Assembly (NCBI GenBank): GCA_016713535.1
Contig: JADJOY010000035.1
Span: forward strand, 57,047-121,046
Source: Deltaproteobacteria bacterium
GTDB lineage: Bacteria; JADJOY01
Direction: 5' to 3'
DNA length: 64,000 nt
In this document: piece after piece, positions 9,948 to 21,816 of the stretch
Layout of the letters: the number at the start of each line of letters is the position of its first letter
Numbering within the stretch: the first letter of the stretch is position 1
Program-made: the position numbers and the translations under genes
The notes under the pieces: model-generated
Seen by the model: only the letters and a program-made list of their open reading frames with translations
Told to the model about the DNA's origin: nothing
The model's database searches: none

Positions 9948-11690
9948 TCACTCGTCGTTGCCCGAGTCGCTGCTGCCGCTCGATGCCCGCTCGAACGCGG
10001 CGGCCATCGCGGTGGGCGGCGGGGGCTGCGCAGCACGGATGCGCTCGAGCTCCTCGCGGGTCTTCGCCGCTTCGAGGCTCTTCACGCTCAGGCCGATCTT
10101 GCGCTCGACCGGATCGAGATTGGTGATCACCGCCTCGACCACCTGACCGACGGACACGACCTTGGCGATGCTCTCCGAGCGATCGACGCCGAGCTCGGAG
10201 ACGTGGATGAGACCCTCGACTCCCTCCTCGATCTCGACGAAGACGCCGAAGTCGGTGATCCCCGTGACGGGACCCGACACCGCCGAGCCGATCGAGTACT
10301 TGCGGGGAATCTCGGTCCAGGGATCCGGCTCGAGCTGCTTGATACCGAGCGAGAAGCGCTCGTTGTCGCGGTCGATGTGCAGCACGACCGCCTCGACGTC
10401 CTGGCCCTTCTGGTACACCTCGCTGGGGTGCCCGAAGCGCTTCTTGCGGGACAGGTCCGAGATGTGGACGAGACCGTCGATCCCCTCGTCGAGCCCGATG
10501 AAGATGCCGAAATCGGTGACGTTCTTGATCTTGCCGTGGATGACGGTCCCGATCGGGTAGCGCTCTTCGACCAGGTCCCACGGGTTCGGCATGATCTGCT
10601 TCAAGCCGAGCGAGATGCGCTGGTTCGCCACGTCCACGTCGAGGACCTGCGCCTCGACCTCCTGGCCAACCTCGACGATCTTCGATGGATGCTTGACCTT
10701 CTTGGTCCAGGACATCTCGGAGACGTGCACCAAGCCTTCGACGCCCTTCTCGAGCTCGACGAACGCGCCGTAGTCCGTGAGGCTGACGACCTTGCCCTTG
10801 ACCCGGGTGCCCGGCGGATACCGATCCGGAGCGGTCGTCCAGGGATCCTCCATCGTCTGCTTGTACCGAGCGACACGCGGCCACGCTCGCGGTCGAACTT
10901 GAGCACCTTGACCTTGACCTGATCGCCGACCTTGAAGACCTCGTTGGGATGGTTGACCCGTCCCCACGACATGTCCGTCACGTGCAGCAGTCCGTCGATC
11001 CCGCCGAGGTCGATGAACGCGCCGTAGTCGGTGATGTTCTTGACCACGCCGTCCATGATCTTGTTCTCTTCGATGCGCTCGAGCGTCTGGCTTCGCATCG
11101 CCTCGCGCTGGCTCTCGAGGAGCGCTCGGCGCGACACCACGATGTTGCCGCGGCGCTTGTTGAACTTGAGAACCTTTGAACTGGTAGGTCTTGCCGATCT
11201 CTTCGTCGAGGTTGCGCACCGGACGGAGGTCGACCTGCGATCCCGGGAGGAAGGCCTGGACGCCGATGTCGACGCGAAGGCCGCCCTTGATCCGGGCGAC
11301 GATCTTCCCGGGGACCGGCTCACCCTTGTCGAAGGCGTCGCTGATGCGGTCCCACACGCGAAGCTGGTCGGCCTTCTCCTTCGAGAGGACCACCAGGCCG
11401 TCTTCGTCCTCGGCGGCCTCGAGGTAGACCTCGACCTTGTCGCCGGGATTGACCGTCAGATTGCCGTCGTGATCGAGGAACTCGTCGATCGGGATCAGCC
11501 CCTCCGACTTGTGTCCGACGTCGACGAGCACGTGGTCCTTCAGGATCTGCAAGACCCGACCGACCACGACCTCTTCTTCTTGAACGGCCTTCTCGCTCTG
11601 CGAGAAAAGCGCCTCGAAGCTGTCCTCGTCGACTCCACTCATGATGCTGGCGTTTTGAGCCGACGACGGCTTCTGCTGTTCCACTACCAT
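9948..11690 (-). CDS. rpsA: 30S ribosomal protein S1 (two compensating frame changes)
   Basis: Binds mRNA at the ribosome platform and aids initiation. About 580 residues with six S1 (OB-fold) repeats, for example [19 protein letters not shown] and [16 protein letters not shown]. The ATG at 11690 is chosen because AGGAGGT lies just upstream at 11694-11700. Spacing to this ATG is short, and the GTG two codons later is an alternative. Between about 11176 (extra T in TTT) and 10868 (one base missing) the frame is shifted, and the other frame there gives normal S1 repeats including [16 protein letters not shown]. The cmk-rpsA order is conserved in many Gram-negative bacteria. Confidence 0.93.
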   Translation of the reverse strand: MVVEQQKPSSAQNASIMSGVDEDSFEALFSQSEKAVQEEEVVVGRVLQILKDHVLVDVGHKSEGLIPIDEFLDHDGNLTVNPGDKVEVYLEAAEDEDGLVVLSKEKADQLRVWDRISDAFDKGEPVPGKIVARIKGGLRVDIGVQAFLPGSQVDLRPVRNLDEEIGKTYQFKGSQVQQAPRQHRGVAPSAPREPARGDAKPDARAHRREQDHGRRGQEHHRLRRVHRPRRDRRTAARDGHVVGTGQPSQRGLQGRRSGQGQGAQVRPRAWPRVARYKQTMEDPWTTAPDRYPPGTRVKGKVVSLTDYGAFVELEKGVEGLVHVSEMSWTKKVKHPSKIVEVGQEVEAQVLDVDVANQRISLGLKQIMPNPWDLVEERYPIGTVIHGKIKNVTDFGIFIGLDEGIDGLVHISDLSRKKRFGHPSEVYQKGQDVEAVVLHIDRDNERFSLGIKQLEPDPWTEIPRKYSIGSAVSGPVTGITDFGVFVEIEEGVEGLIHVSELGVDRSESIAKVVSVGQVVEAVITNLDPVERKIGLSVKSLEAAKTREELERIRAAQPPPPTAMAAAFERASSGSSDSGNDE

Positions 11691-11735
11691 CCCACCTCCT
11701 GGGTGCGCTGCGGCGAATTTCCGAAGAATCGACAA

Positions 11736-11764
11736 TAGATAGCGAGTTCCGACTTCAAAGGCAA
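11736..11764 (-). promoter_or_regulatory. putative sigma-70 promoter of rpsA
   Basis: On the minus strand TTGCCT and TATCTA are separated by 17 bases, in the only AT-rich stretch between cmk and rpsA. The -10 box lies about 46 bases upstream of the chosen rpsA start, which would give rpsA its own transcript in addition to read-through from cmk. Inferred from consensus only. Confidence 0.4.
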
Positions 11765-11778
11765 GATGACTCGCCGTG

Positions 11779-12462
11779 TCAAGAATCCGTGAAGCGGCGG
11801 ACCAGCTCGATCGCCCTCGCGAGCACGGTGTCCGCGTCGAGCCGGGTCGAATCGAAGTGAACGGCGTCGGGCGCCGGTCGCAGTGGCGCCTCGGAGCGCG
11901 TCGAGTCCTGACGATCGCGCTCGATCATCGCGGCGAGCGTCGCGCGAGGATCTTCGGGCGTCCCGCGCTCGGCGAGCTCCGCGGTGCGCCGTCGCGCACG
12001 CTCGTCGACCTCGGCGTCGAGATAGATCTTCACCTCGGCGTCCGGGAACACCACCGTGCCGATGTCGCGCCCGTCGAGCACCACGCCGCCTTCACAGCCC
12101 ATCGCGCGCTGCATCTCGACGAGCGCCCGGCGCACGCTCGGGTTGGTCGACACGTCCGACGCCAGCCGGCTGACCTCGGGCCGCCGGATGTCGTCCGTTA
12201 CGTCGCGGCCTCCCTCGAGCACTCGCACCTGGCCGTCGCGGCGGTCGAAACGGATCGCGAGGCGGTCGCAGAGCCGTCCGAGCGCCTCGTCGTCGCGAAT
12301 CCCGACTCCCACCTCGGCCGCCCTCAAGCCCACGACGCGATACATCGCGCCCGTGTCGATGTGGATGAAGCCGAGCCGAGTGGCCAGGCCTCGGGCAAGC
12401 GTGCTCTTGCCCGATCCGGAGGGTCCGTCGATCGCGACCACTGGCGCGCGACGCGTGCTCAC
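11779..12462 (-). CDS. cmk: (d)CMP kinase
   Basis: Phosphorylates CMP and dCMP with ATP. 227 residues, the usual size. The P-loop is AIDGPSGSGKSTLARGLA, followed by IDTGAMYRVVGLRAAE, LDGRDIGTVVFPDAEVKIY and the Arg-rich LID with RDRQDSTRSEAPLRPA. GTG at 12462 is chosen because GGAGA precedes it and because the longer open frame would run into the epimerase gene. It lies directly upstream of rpsA. Confidence 0.95.
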   Translation of the reverse strand: MSTRRAPVVAIDGPSGSGKSTLARGLATRLGFIHIDTGAMYRVVGLRAAEVGVGIRDDEALGRLCDRLAIRFDRRDGQVRVLEGGRDVTDDIRRPEVSRLASDVSTNPSVRRALVEMQRAMGCEGGVVLDGRDIGTVVFPDAEVKIYLDAEVDERARRRTAELAERGTPEDPRATLAAMIERDRQDSTRSEAPLRPAPDAVHFDSTRLDADTVLARAIELVRRFTDS

Positions 12463-12499
12463 CGATTCTCCGGACCGCGTACGGATCGAGCCGAGAGCC

Positions 12500-13456
12500 T
12501 CACGCGCCACGCATCCCGTACAGCGCGGCCACCCAATCTCGCTCTCGGGCCAGTCCGTCGCGGAGCGACACCAGAGGGCGGTAGTCGATGAGCTCACGCG
12601 CGCGGGTGGTGTCCGCCACGGTGTCCTTCATGTCGCCGTGCTGCACCTCCAGATAACGAACACGCACGGGCCTTCCCACGAGCTCCTCGACCATTGCCAA
12701 GACCTCGCGGACGGACACCCGCGATCCGCCACCGATGTTGAGGACCGCGCCCGGTGGTGCGGAGGCGGCGGCGCGCACGTTCGCCTCCACGGCGTCGGAG
12801 ACGTAGGTGAAGTCACGGGTCTGCGTTCCGTCTCCATAGACGCTGATCTCTTCACCCGCCAGCGCTGCCTTGAAGAACTTGTGGAACGCCATGTCAGGCC
12901 GCTGCCGCGGACCGTAGACGGTGAAGTAGCGGAGGCTCGCCGTCGGAACTCCGAAGTTCTTGGTGTAGAGGACGGCCAGATGCTCCGCGGCGAGCTTGGT
13001 CACCCCGTACGGCGAGAGCGGGTGGGTCGGATGATCCTCGAGCATCGGGAGCGTCGCGGCGTCGCCATAGACCGACGACGACGAGGCGTACACGAGCTTC
13101 TTCAGACGGTCCGCGCTCTTGGCGGCCTCGAGCAAGCGCTGCGTCGCGTCGATGTTGAGCCGGGTGTAGATCCGGAAACTGTCACCCCAGCTCGCTCTCA
13201 CTCCGGCCTGCGCAGCTTGATGAAAGACCCAGTCGACACCGGCGAGAAGAGCCTTCGGGTCGAGGGTGTTGAGATCGACTTCGACGAACGTGAAGCGAGG
13301 CTCGGCGCGGAGTCGCTCGAGGTTCCGCTCCTTGATGGAGCGCGCGTAGTAGTCAATGAAGCAGTCGCCTCCCACCACGTCGTGGCCATCCGCCGTCAGT
13401 CGTTCGGAGAGATGAGAGCCGATGAATCCTGCGGCTCCAGTCACGAGTGCGCGCAC
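12500..13456 (-). CDS. NAD-dependent nucleotide-sugar epimerase/dehydratase
   Basis: 318 residues, an extended short-chain dehydrogenase. The NAD-binding motif TGAAGFIGSHL is at residues 6-16, and the catalytic Ser with the YxxxK pair is seen in YASSSSVYG and SPYGVTKLAAEHL. RYFTVYGPRQRPDMA and the DFTYVSD segment are typical of UDP-glucuronate or UDP-glucose 4-epimerases (the RPDMA variant is common in GalE/WbpP/UDP-GlcA epimerases). Probable role is supply of UDP-sugars for surface polysaccharide. Its 3' end is 38 bases from cmk on the same strand. Confidence 0.88.
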   Translation of the reverse strand: MRALVTGAAGFIGSHLSERLTADGHDVVGGDCFIDYYARSIKERNLERLRAEPRFTFVEVDLNTLDPKALLAGVDWVFHQAAQAGVRASWGDSFRIYTRLNIDATQRLLEAAKSADRLKKLVYASSSSVYGDAATLPMLEDHPTHPLSPYGVTKLAAEHLAVLYTKNFGVPTASLRYFTVYGPRQRPDMAFHKFFKAALAGEEISVYGDGTQTRDFTYVSDAVEANVRAAASAPPGAVLNIGGGSRVSVREVLAMVEELVGRPVRVRYLEVQHGDMKDTVADTTRARELIDYRPLVSLRDGLARERDWVAALYGMRGA

Positions 13457-13535
13457 GTTGTCGCTCCTCCTGCTCTTCGTCTTGCTCTTCGGCGACCCAG
13501 GCTCGAGACCCGCGCCGACCAGGACCGGTCCGAGG

Positions 13536-14322
13536 TCATGCCATCGCGCGATTCACGATCGGCCCCATGCCAGACGGAATCACGCCGAGCGCGGGCAGGA
13601 GGCCTCGAAGAAGCTCGCGCATGCGCTGCCGGGATCCGTCTGCGTTCTCCGAGGTTTCCCGGTGAAGGATCGGAACGAGGTCGGGTCGGCCAGCCAGCGC
13701 ATCGGGATAGGCGTCGACCCAGCGCCCCACCATCCAGCCGGTGACCTCGGGCTGAAACCCGAAACCATACACGTTCTCGCCCACTCGGAACGCCTGGCAC
13801 CGCTGAGAATCGACTGCTGCGAGGGTGACCGCGCCTTCAGGAACGACGAGCTCGTGCCGATGCCAGTGAAAGCCGGGAAACGAGGCGGGTAGTCCCGCCA
13901 GCGCCCGGTCCGCGCGGCCATCCGCCGTGAGCTCGATCGGGTGCCACCCCACGAGCGCCTGCGGTCGCTGGCGCGGCGCCACACCACGAGCGGCGAGCAG
14001 CAACTCCGCGCCGGAGCCGACGGCGATGGTCGGAAAATCTCGCTTGACTGCGGCATCCACCAACTCGGCCAACGATGCGTCGACGGTGCCCTCGCCGGCG
14101 GACCGGGGGAGAATGCGTCGCCGAGAACCACCAACATGGACCAGTCATCGAGTCTGGTCGGGAGCACGTCCCCGCGTGAAGCCGACTACACCGCCACGGC
14201 AGCCCGCACTCACCGAGGATCTCGGCAAACGCACCCGGTCCCTCGGGCGAGCGACGCTGGATGAAGAGAACGGGTCTCCGCCCGGAGTTGTCGGCGCGAC
14301 TGTTGCCGGAAGAGGACGACAT
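13536..14322 (-). CDS. class I glutamine amidotransferase homologue lacking catalytic Cys and His (two frame changes)
   Basis: About 262 residues after repair. Overall layout follows GuaA-like class I amidotransferases: PVLFIQRRSPEGPGAFAEIL at the start, MLVVLGDAFSP, VGWHPIEL, FHWHRHEL and FRVGENVYG. The nucleophile elbow, normally GxCxGxQ, reads AVGSGAELLLA, with Gly where Cys should be. The usual FHPE reads FQPEVTG, with Gln in place of the catalytic His. Both sites lie inside one unbroken frame, so this is not an artefact of the frame changes near 14178 and 14100. It cannot use glutamine by the known mechanism. A binding or regulatory role is possible but unknown. The ATG at 14322 opens onto the lon promoter region. 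Confidence 0.7.
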
Positions 14323-14520
14323 CGCGAGGGGCGTGAGAGCGCGTGGGGGCCGGGGAGCGCCAGCCGCGACACGACCGACGTGGAGCCGCGCAATGGTGCT
14401 ACGAAACCCGAGCCCGTGTCTACCGACCGGCGCGACGACACGAGCCTTCGACGCACCGCACCATCCAAGTGCTCGAATCGACGCCGCTTTCACCTCACCC
14501 ACCACTCCGACCGCCGTTGC

Positions 14521-14548
14521 TTGCAGGTCCCCGAAAAGTGGCTAAGTT
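14521..14548 (+). promoter_or_regulatory. putative sigma-70-like promoter of lon
   Basis: TTGCAG and TAAGTT with a 16-base spacer, ending 46 bases before the lon GTG, in the divergent region between the amidotransferase homologue and lon. No clear heat-shock (sigma-32) element or CIRCE repeat was seen. Weak, based on consensus only. Confidence 0.3.
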
Positions 14549-14594
14549 GGCTCGGCTTCGGGTCGCCGCTTGAGGCGCACCCAAGGGAGGACTC

Positions 14595-17000
<2,406 letters not shown>

Positions 17001-17091
17001 ATCACGCTAGCATCCGGAGATAACTGGACAAGCCCACGCGCGCTGCCGTAGAGTGCGCGCACTTCGACGACACTTCTCAAGGAGCGCAAGG

Positions 17092-17280
17092 ATGCGAGGT
17101 TTTCTTCGTCGGCTGATCGCGGAAGACGATGGCCAGACCATGATCGAGTACGCCTTGCTGGCGGGGATCATCGCCGTCGCGGCGATCACGATCCTGTCGA
17201 CGCTCCGCGGCAGTATCGTCGAAGTGTTCGGCACCGTGAACGACGCGCTCACCGGTGCGCAGGTCGGCGACGCCGGCTGA
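17092..17280 (+). CDS. Flp/Fap-type (type IVb) pilin
   Basis: 62 residues. A short basic leader is followed by DDGQTMIEYALLAGIIAVAA, the Flp pilin signature with Glu five residues into the mature N-terminus and a single hydrophobic helix. Cleavage by a TadV-like prepilin peptidase would fall near the Gly before QTMIEY. ATG at 17092 is preferred over an upstream in-frame start because AAGGAGCGCAAGG precedes it. No tad/cpa secretion genes are in this window, so it stands alone between lon and the HU gene. A hairpin terminator follows. Confidence 0.85.
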   Translation: MRGFLRRLIAEDDGQTMIEYALLAGIIAVAAITILSTLRGSIVEVFGTVNDALTGAQVGDAG

Positions 17281-17339
17281 CACCTCACGAGCCCGCGGGA
17301 CCGACCGGTATAGCCGGAACCTCCCGCTACGCCGTACGG

Positions 17340-17373
17340 CGCCCACTGCCTCGATCGAGGCGGTGGGCGTTTC
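17340..17373 (+). terminator. Rho-independent terminator after the pilin gene
   Basis: CGCCCAC and GCCTC pair with GAGGC and GTGGGCG around a GATC centre, followed by TTTCTCGTT. The stem is about 12 bp with one mismatch. It ends the pilin transcript before the convergent HU gene. Confidence 0.6.
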
Positions 17374-17428
17374 TCGTTACGGCGGTGAGGAGCCGCAGCG
17401 GCGCGCTCACGCTGCGTCGGTCGCAGGC

Positions 17429-17830
17429 TCAGACGGGATCGGACGAATCGTCGTCCGCATGCTCATCGGCACCGTCGTCGAGGACATCCTCATCGGTCAG
17501 ATCGTCATCGTCCATCTCGTCACCACCCTCACCATTCGCGGTGAGCTCGCTGGTGCGACCGTCGACGCGCTCCTTGAGCTCCTTCCCCACCTTGAAAAAG
17601 GGAAGTCGCTTGGCCGGGACCTGGACTTGTTCGCCGGTCTTCGGGTTACGCCCGATGTACGGGTCATAGGTCTTGACGATCAGACTACCGAACCCCCGGA
17701 TCTCGATCCGCTCGCCGCGGCGAAGCGCGTCCGTCATGCCATCGAGCACGAGGTTGACGACGAGGTCGGCCTCCTTCTGCGTCATCTTGCGGCGTTCGGC
17801 CAACGCTTCGATCAGGTCCGATTTGTTCAT
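17429..17830 (-). CDS. HU/IHF-family DNA-binding protein with acidic tail
   Basis: 133 residues from the ATG at 17830. The first 95 are a standard HU/IHF subunit: MNKSDLIEALAERRKMT, the beta-arm core GFGSLIVKTYDPYIGRNPKT, and VPAKRLPFFKVGKELKE. IHF-like RNPKTGE is at the arm tip. The remaining 35 or so residues are strongly acidic (DEMDDDDLTDEDVLDDGADE). Such a tail is not part of the usual 90-100 residue protein and may weaken or modulate DNA contacts. A strong promoter lies upstream. Confidence 0.9.
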   Translation of the reverse strand: MNKSDLIEALAERRKMTQKEADLVVNLVLDGMTDALRRGERIEIRGFGSLIVKTYDPYIGRNPKTGEQVQVPAKRLPFFKVGKELKERVDGRTSELTANGEGGDEMDDDDLTDEDVLDDGADEHADDDSSDPV

Positions 17831-17898
17831 GGCTCGGGCTCCCAAGCGCTGTTCGGCTCCCGCTCGAGTGAAACACCCGTCCGGGTCCGGGCTCGAGG

Positions 17899-17927
17899 AT
17901 GCTATCGACGCCCTGGGGTGAAGTCAA
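17899..17927 (-). promoter_or_regulatory. strong sigma-70 promoter for the HU/IHF gene
   Basis: On the minus strand TTGACT and TAGCAT are separated by exactly 17 bases, next to an AT-rich upstream stretch (AATTTATTCC). The -10 box is about 70 bases before the ATG at 17830. This is one of the best consensus matches in the window. Confidence 0.6.
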
Positions 17928-18065
17928 GGAATAAATTGACGTTTTTGCGTTGCGAGCGCGCTCACTGGAACGTCGCGCGGGCACGGTTCATCGTGATATA
18001 CCCTCGGACCCGCCGCCCCCGCACCAGCGGCATTCCGATCGGTGCACCCGCGTGAAGGAGGGCCG

Positions 18066-18797
18066 ATGCCTGAAGAGCTGATGATCCGCTGCGAAGACTG
18101 TGGATTGGTCTTCAACAAGATCACGTATCCAGAGTGCCCCCGATGTCGCCATCTCCGACGGAAGGCCTCCGACATCCTTCCAGGCGTCGGCGGGCGGGTC
18201 GAAGGCGGCGGTACCGGCGCGGGCGCAGCGATGGCGCAGGCGTTCCTCGGCTGGGCGCTGCCGTTGATCCTCGCCTTCCTCGCGGGCGGCGCGTCCTTCA
18301 TGATCGGCGTCAACCTGTCCGCCGGCTTGCCGTGGAACGAAGCGCCGTTGGCCGTGTTCCGCGTGCCCCAGCCGTACGTCGTGTGGAAGAAGGTGGCGAC
18401 TCCAGGCCCGACCGAAACGCCGGGCTCGGCACCCGCGCCCGCGCCGGCGGCCCAAGCTACGGCGGGAGGCGACGTGCTCGCGATGGACGCACTCGCCAAG
18501 GGACTCGACGAATCGAACCGCGTTTCGTTCGATGGCACGATCCGGAACGTCTCGAACGTCGCCATCGAATCGGCGCGCATCACCGTCGCCGGGTTCGACG
18601 CGACCGGGACGGAGCTCCAATCGGACTGGATGATGCTAGCTCCGACCAAGCTCGAACCAGGGGAGAGCGGTAAGTTCCGCCTCAAGGTCGTGAACCACCC
18701 TTCGATCGAGCAGTACGTGTTCAAGGCCACGTGGACGCAGCCGGTCGAGAAGCAACTCAGAGTGCTCTCGACGATCGCGCCGCCTGCCGCGCAATGA
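18066..18797 (+). CDS. zinc-ribbon, single-span membrane protein with FxLYD-like domain
   Basis: 243 residues. An N-terminal zinc ribbon (CEDCGLVF ... CPRCRHL) lies at residues 9-30. One transmembrane helix follows (ALPLILAFLAGGASFMIGV), then a Pro/Ala-rich spacer. The C-terminal beta-sandwich contains FDGTIRNVSNVAIESARITV and LEPGESGKFRLKV, as in FxLYD domains that carry a newly synthesised or secreted beta-sandwich outside the membrane. GAAGGAGGG eight bases upstream supports the ATG at 18066. Function is unknown; no enzymatic motif is seen. Confidence 0.7.
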   Translation: MPEELMIRCEDCGLVFNKITYPECPRCRHLRRKASDILPGVGGRVEGGGTGAGAAMAQAFLGWALPLILAFLAGGASFMIGVNLSAGLPWNEAPLAVFRVPQPYVVWKKVATPGPTETPGSAPAPAPAAQATAGGDVLAMDALAKGLDESNRVSFDGTIRNVSNVAIESARITVAGFDATGTELQSDWMMLAPTKLEPGESGKFRLKVVNHPSIEQYVFKATWTQPVEKQLRVLSTIAPPAAQ

Positions 18798-18811
18798 GTC
18801 TCGCCGGCGCC

Positions 18812-18840
18812 TTGACGCACGAATTCGAGGCGCCGTAGCT
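18812..18840 (+). promoter_or_regulatory. putative promoter of tRNA-Arg
   Basis: TTGACG and GTAGCT (or TAGCTT one base later) with a 17-18 base spacer, ending 12 bases before the tRNA. It starts just after the stop codon of the zinc-ribbon gene. Confidence 0.45.
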
Positions 18841-18852
18841 TCCGGTTACTTG

Positions 18853-18926
18853 GCCCCCGTAGCTCAGGTGGATAGAGCGAGGGATTCCTAATCCCTAGGC
18901 CGGACGTTCGAGTCGTCTCGGGGGCA
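18853..18926 (+). tRNA. trnR: tRNA-Arg, anticodon CCU
   Basis: A complete cloverleaf. The acceptor stem GCCCCCG pairs with CGGGGGC, and the D arm contains AGCTCAGGTGGATAGAGC. The anticodon stem AGGGA/TCCCT encloses TTCCTAA, giving CCU, and the T arm contains GTTCGAGTC. The discriminator base is A and CCA is not encoded. It reads AGG codons. Confidence 0.93.
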
Positions 18927-18981
18927 CCCATCCGCGATCCAGAGTGACGCCGGCGTCCGGCCGGCGGTGCTGCCATCCCCC

Positions 18982-19842
18982 ATGCACCCGAGCGACGACG
19001 AGTCCCCGATCGACCCACGACGGGAGCTCGCCGCGCTCGCGTCGTTGGTTCGCGGTCAGCTCGAGTTGCTCGGCGAGGCTGGCGTCGCGACCATCCCGGG
19101 CGCGACGGCGCCACGCCGGGTGCCGATCGGCGTCCCGGAGGAGAAGCTCCGGCCCACGCCGACCGTGGCGCCAGCCACCGCGGGTGGCGACGCTGCGGCG
19201 CCAACCCTTGCCGCCTCCGCGCCACAGGTCGGCGACCGGCCGCGCGGCCCGGCGGCACTCGAGGCCGTGCGCCTCGACCTCGGGGATTGCACCCGCTGCA
19301 AGCTCCACACTCACCGCACCAAGCTGGTGTTCGGCGTCGGCAATCCCGAGGCGGAGATCCTGTTCGTCGGTGAGGGGCCGGGCGAGGACGAGGACAAGCG
19401 CGGCGAGCCGTTCGTCGGGCGCGCCGGGCAGCTCCTCACCCGTATCATCGAGGACGGGATGGGCCTCGAGCGCTCGGACGTCTACATCTGCAACATCGTG
19501 AAGTGTCGTCCGCCGCAGAACCGCGAGCCCGAGCGTGACGAGATCGCGACCTGTCTGCCGTTCCTCGAGCGACAGATCGCGGCGGTCGCCCCCAAGGTGA
19601 TCGTGAGCCTCGGTCGCCCGAGCACGTCGACGCTGCTGGGAAGGCACGTGGCGATCACCGCGCTGCGCGGAAAGTGGCAGGAGTACCGTGGCATTCCGCT
19701 CATGCCGACCTACCACCCGGCGTACGTGCTGCGGCAGTACACCGCAGACGTCCGGCGCCACGTCTGGGAGGACATGAAGGAAGTGCTGCGTCGTATCGGC
19801 CGGGAGGCGCCGGCACCTCGCCGCGCGCCGAGCGGCGAATGA
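18982..19842 (+). CDS. udg: type-4 (4Fe-4S) uracil-DNA glycosylase
   Basis: About 286 residues with a variable Ala/Pro-rich N-terminus of about 90. Core motifs are [29 protein letters not shown] (active-site loop), [16 protein letters not shown] and TYHPAYVLR. The cysteines in CTRC, KCRPP and EIATC are placed to hold the 4Fe-4S cluster of family-4 enzymes. It removes uracil from DNA in base-excision repair. A longer start (GTG 18967) is possible. The gene begins 55 bases after the tRNA. Confidence 0.9.
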   Translation: MHPSDDESPIDPRRELAALASLVRGQLELLGEAGVATIPGATAPRRVPIGVPEEKLRPTPTVAPATAGGDAAAPTLAASAPQVGDRPRGPAALEAVRLDLGDCTRCKLHTHRTKLVFGVGNPEAEILFVGEGPGEDEDKRGEPFVGRAGQLLTRIIEDGMGLERSDVYICNIVKCRPPQNREPERDEIATCLPFLERQIAAVAPKVIVSLGRPSTSTLLGRHVAITALRGKWQEYRGIPLMPTYHPAYVLRQYTADVRRHVWEDMKEVLRRIGREAPAPRRAPSGE

Positions 19843-19864
19843 CGCCACCGGCCTCGGCGGCCCC

Positions 19865-21223
19865 GTGAAGATCACGCTCGTCGGCGGCGGCGGCAGCCGG
19901 GCTCCACTCTTCGTTCAAGCCATCGCCGGACGCGGTGCCTCCCCTCGGGTCGACCGGCTGACGCTGTTCGACTCGGACCCCGATCGACTGCGCACCCTCG
20001 GCGGGCTCGCTGCCGCAGTCGCGAGCCGGCGCGGCGCCAGATTCCAAGTCGAGCTCACGTCGTCGCTCGACGCGGCTCTCGATGGCGCGAGCTTCGTGGT
20101 GACGTCGATCCGCGCCGGTGGAGATGCGGCGCGGGCGCGATACGAGCGGATCGCTCGCGACGTGGGAGTGATCGGTCAGGAAACCGTCGGCGCCGGTGGT
20201 TTCGCGCTCGCGACCTGGAACGGTCCCGCGCTGCTCGATCTCGCGCGACGGGTCGAGTTGCGCGCGAGCACGGCCCACGTGCTCCATTTCACCAACCCCG
20301 CGGGCCTGGTGGCCCAGCTCCTCCTCGACGCCGGCTTCCGGCGCCACGTCGGCATCTGCGACACGCCTTCCGACCTGGTCCGGCGCACGGCGCGTCACCT
20401 GCGACGAGATCCGCGCTCGCTCCGGCCCACCGTGGTGGGTCTCAACCACCTGAGCTGGCTGCAGCGCCTCGAGGACGTGGAGGGCACCGACCACCTACCG
20501 GCGCTGCTGCGCGATGACGCCTTCATGCACTCGGTAGGGCAGCCGTTCGAGCCGGAGCTCGTTCGCGGCCTCGGCCTGCTACCGACCGAATACCTGCACT
20601 ACTACTACCACCGCGACGTCGTGCTCGCGCGCCAGTCGGGGCGACCGCGGACGCGGGGCGAGTACCTCGATCGTCGCGGCTGGGAGCTTCGCGCCGAACT
20701 CGATGGCATCGATACGACGGGGCGGTACGAAACCGCCTTCGATCGGGCGCTCGACGCCTACGAGCGCTATTGCGCCGATCGCGACGGGAGTTACCGGGAG
20801 GAGCTCGGCCGTGACGATCCGGCGCACTCGGCCGAAGACGCCGGTGAGGGCTACGCCGGAGTCGCTCTCGACCTCATGGCGGCGATCGGCGGCGAGCGCG
20901 ACGAGCTGGCCATCGCGTCGGTGCCGAGTTCTGGCGCCGTACCGGGGTTCGCGGCCGACGACGTGGTCGAAACCACCGTGCGCGTCCACGAGGGCGCGAT
21001 CGAACCGCAGGCGAGCTCGCCGCTGCCACCGGACGCCGCGGGCTTGATGCACGCGGTGAAGGCCTATGAACGCCTCGCTGCGCGCGCGGTTCTGGAACGA
21101 GACCGCGCGCTGGCGGCGCGGGCGCTGACCTCGCATCCGCTGGTCGGCTCTTACCGGCTGGCCGGGCAGCTCGTCACGGCCTTCCTCGAAACACACGACG
21201 ACCCGCGAGGGCCGTGGCGATGA
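19865..21223 (+). CDS. glycoside hydrolase family 4 enzyme
   Basis: 452 residues. The N-terminal NAD-binding motif KITLVGGGGSRAPLFV is followed by VTSIRAGG, GQETVGAGGFA, TNPAG, GICDTPSDL and VGLNHLSW. The Cys in GICD and the His in NHLSW are the metal-ligand positions of GH4, which hydrolyses glycosides or 6-phosphoglycosides by NAD-dependent oxidation with a divalent metal. Substrate (alpha/beta, phosphorylated or not) is not determinable. GTG at 19865 is 22 bases after the glycosylase stop. Confidence 0.88.
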   Translation: MKITLVGGGGSRAPLFVQAIAGRGASPRVDRLTLFDSDPDRLRTLGGLAAAVASRRGARFQVELTSSLDAALDGASFVVTSIRAGGDAARARYERIARDVGVIGQETVGAGGFALATWNGPALLDLARRVELRASTAHVLHFTNPAGLVAQLLLDAGFRRHVGICDTPSDLVRRTARHLRRDPRSLRPTVVGLNHLSWLQRLEDVEGTDHLPALLRDDAFMHSVGQPFEPELVRGLGLLPTEYLHYYYHRDVVLARQSGRPRTRGEYLDRRGWELRAELDGIDTTGRYETAFDRALDAYERYCADRDGSYREELGRDDPAHSAEDAGEGYAGVALDLMAAIGGERDELAIASVPSSGAVPGFAADDVVETTVRVHEGAIEPQASSPLPPDAAGLMHAVKAYERLAARAVLERDRALAARALTSHPLVGSYRLAGQLVTAFLETHDDPRGPWR

Positions 21224-21301
21224 TCGAATCGACCTCCGAGAAGGCGCCGAAACCGCCGGGAGAACACGTCTTTTCGTGCGCCGAGACGTTTTCGGAGGTG
21301 T

Positions 21302-21330
21302 TTGACACGCTCGGAAAGCGGTCGTTACAC
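21302..21330 (+). promoter_or_regulatory. sigma-70 promoter for the ferredoxin gene
   Basis: TTGACA and TTACAC separated by 17 bases, in the 199-base gap before the ferredoxin gene, with the -10 box about 92 bases before its ATG. A near-consensus -35 box. Confidence 0.6.
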
Positions 21331-21407
21331 TCGCCCCCCGTCGAGGTGAGCCCGTCCACGTGCCCGCTTCCACGGATCCACGTCAACACTTCCCCCGACA
21401 GCGCTGA

Positions 21408-21710
<303 letters not shown>

Positions 21711-21762
21711 CGAGCACGACGTTCGTCTAAGCCGGCGCACGCACCCGGCGCGCCAACGAAAC

Positions 21763-21785
21763 AGGGGATCCCACCGGGATCCCCT
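21763..21785. terminator. perfect inverted repeat between convergent genes
   Basis: AGGGGATCCC, three bases (ACC), then GGGATCCCCT: a perfect 10-bp stem between the ferredoxin gene and the convergent lipoate-ligase-like gene. No T run follows on either strand, so it may act as a bidirectional, T-poor terminator. Confidence 0.5.
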
Positions 21786-21816
21786 GAGTCGCTCCAGGGG
21801 CGCGCTGCGCCGCGGA

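Noticed and set aside
12056-13744. 562-codon plus-strand frame
   Set aside because: Antisense of cmk and the epimerase, both of which have complete catalytic motifs.
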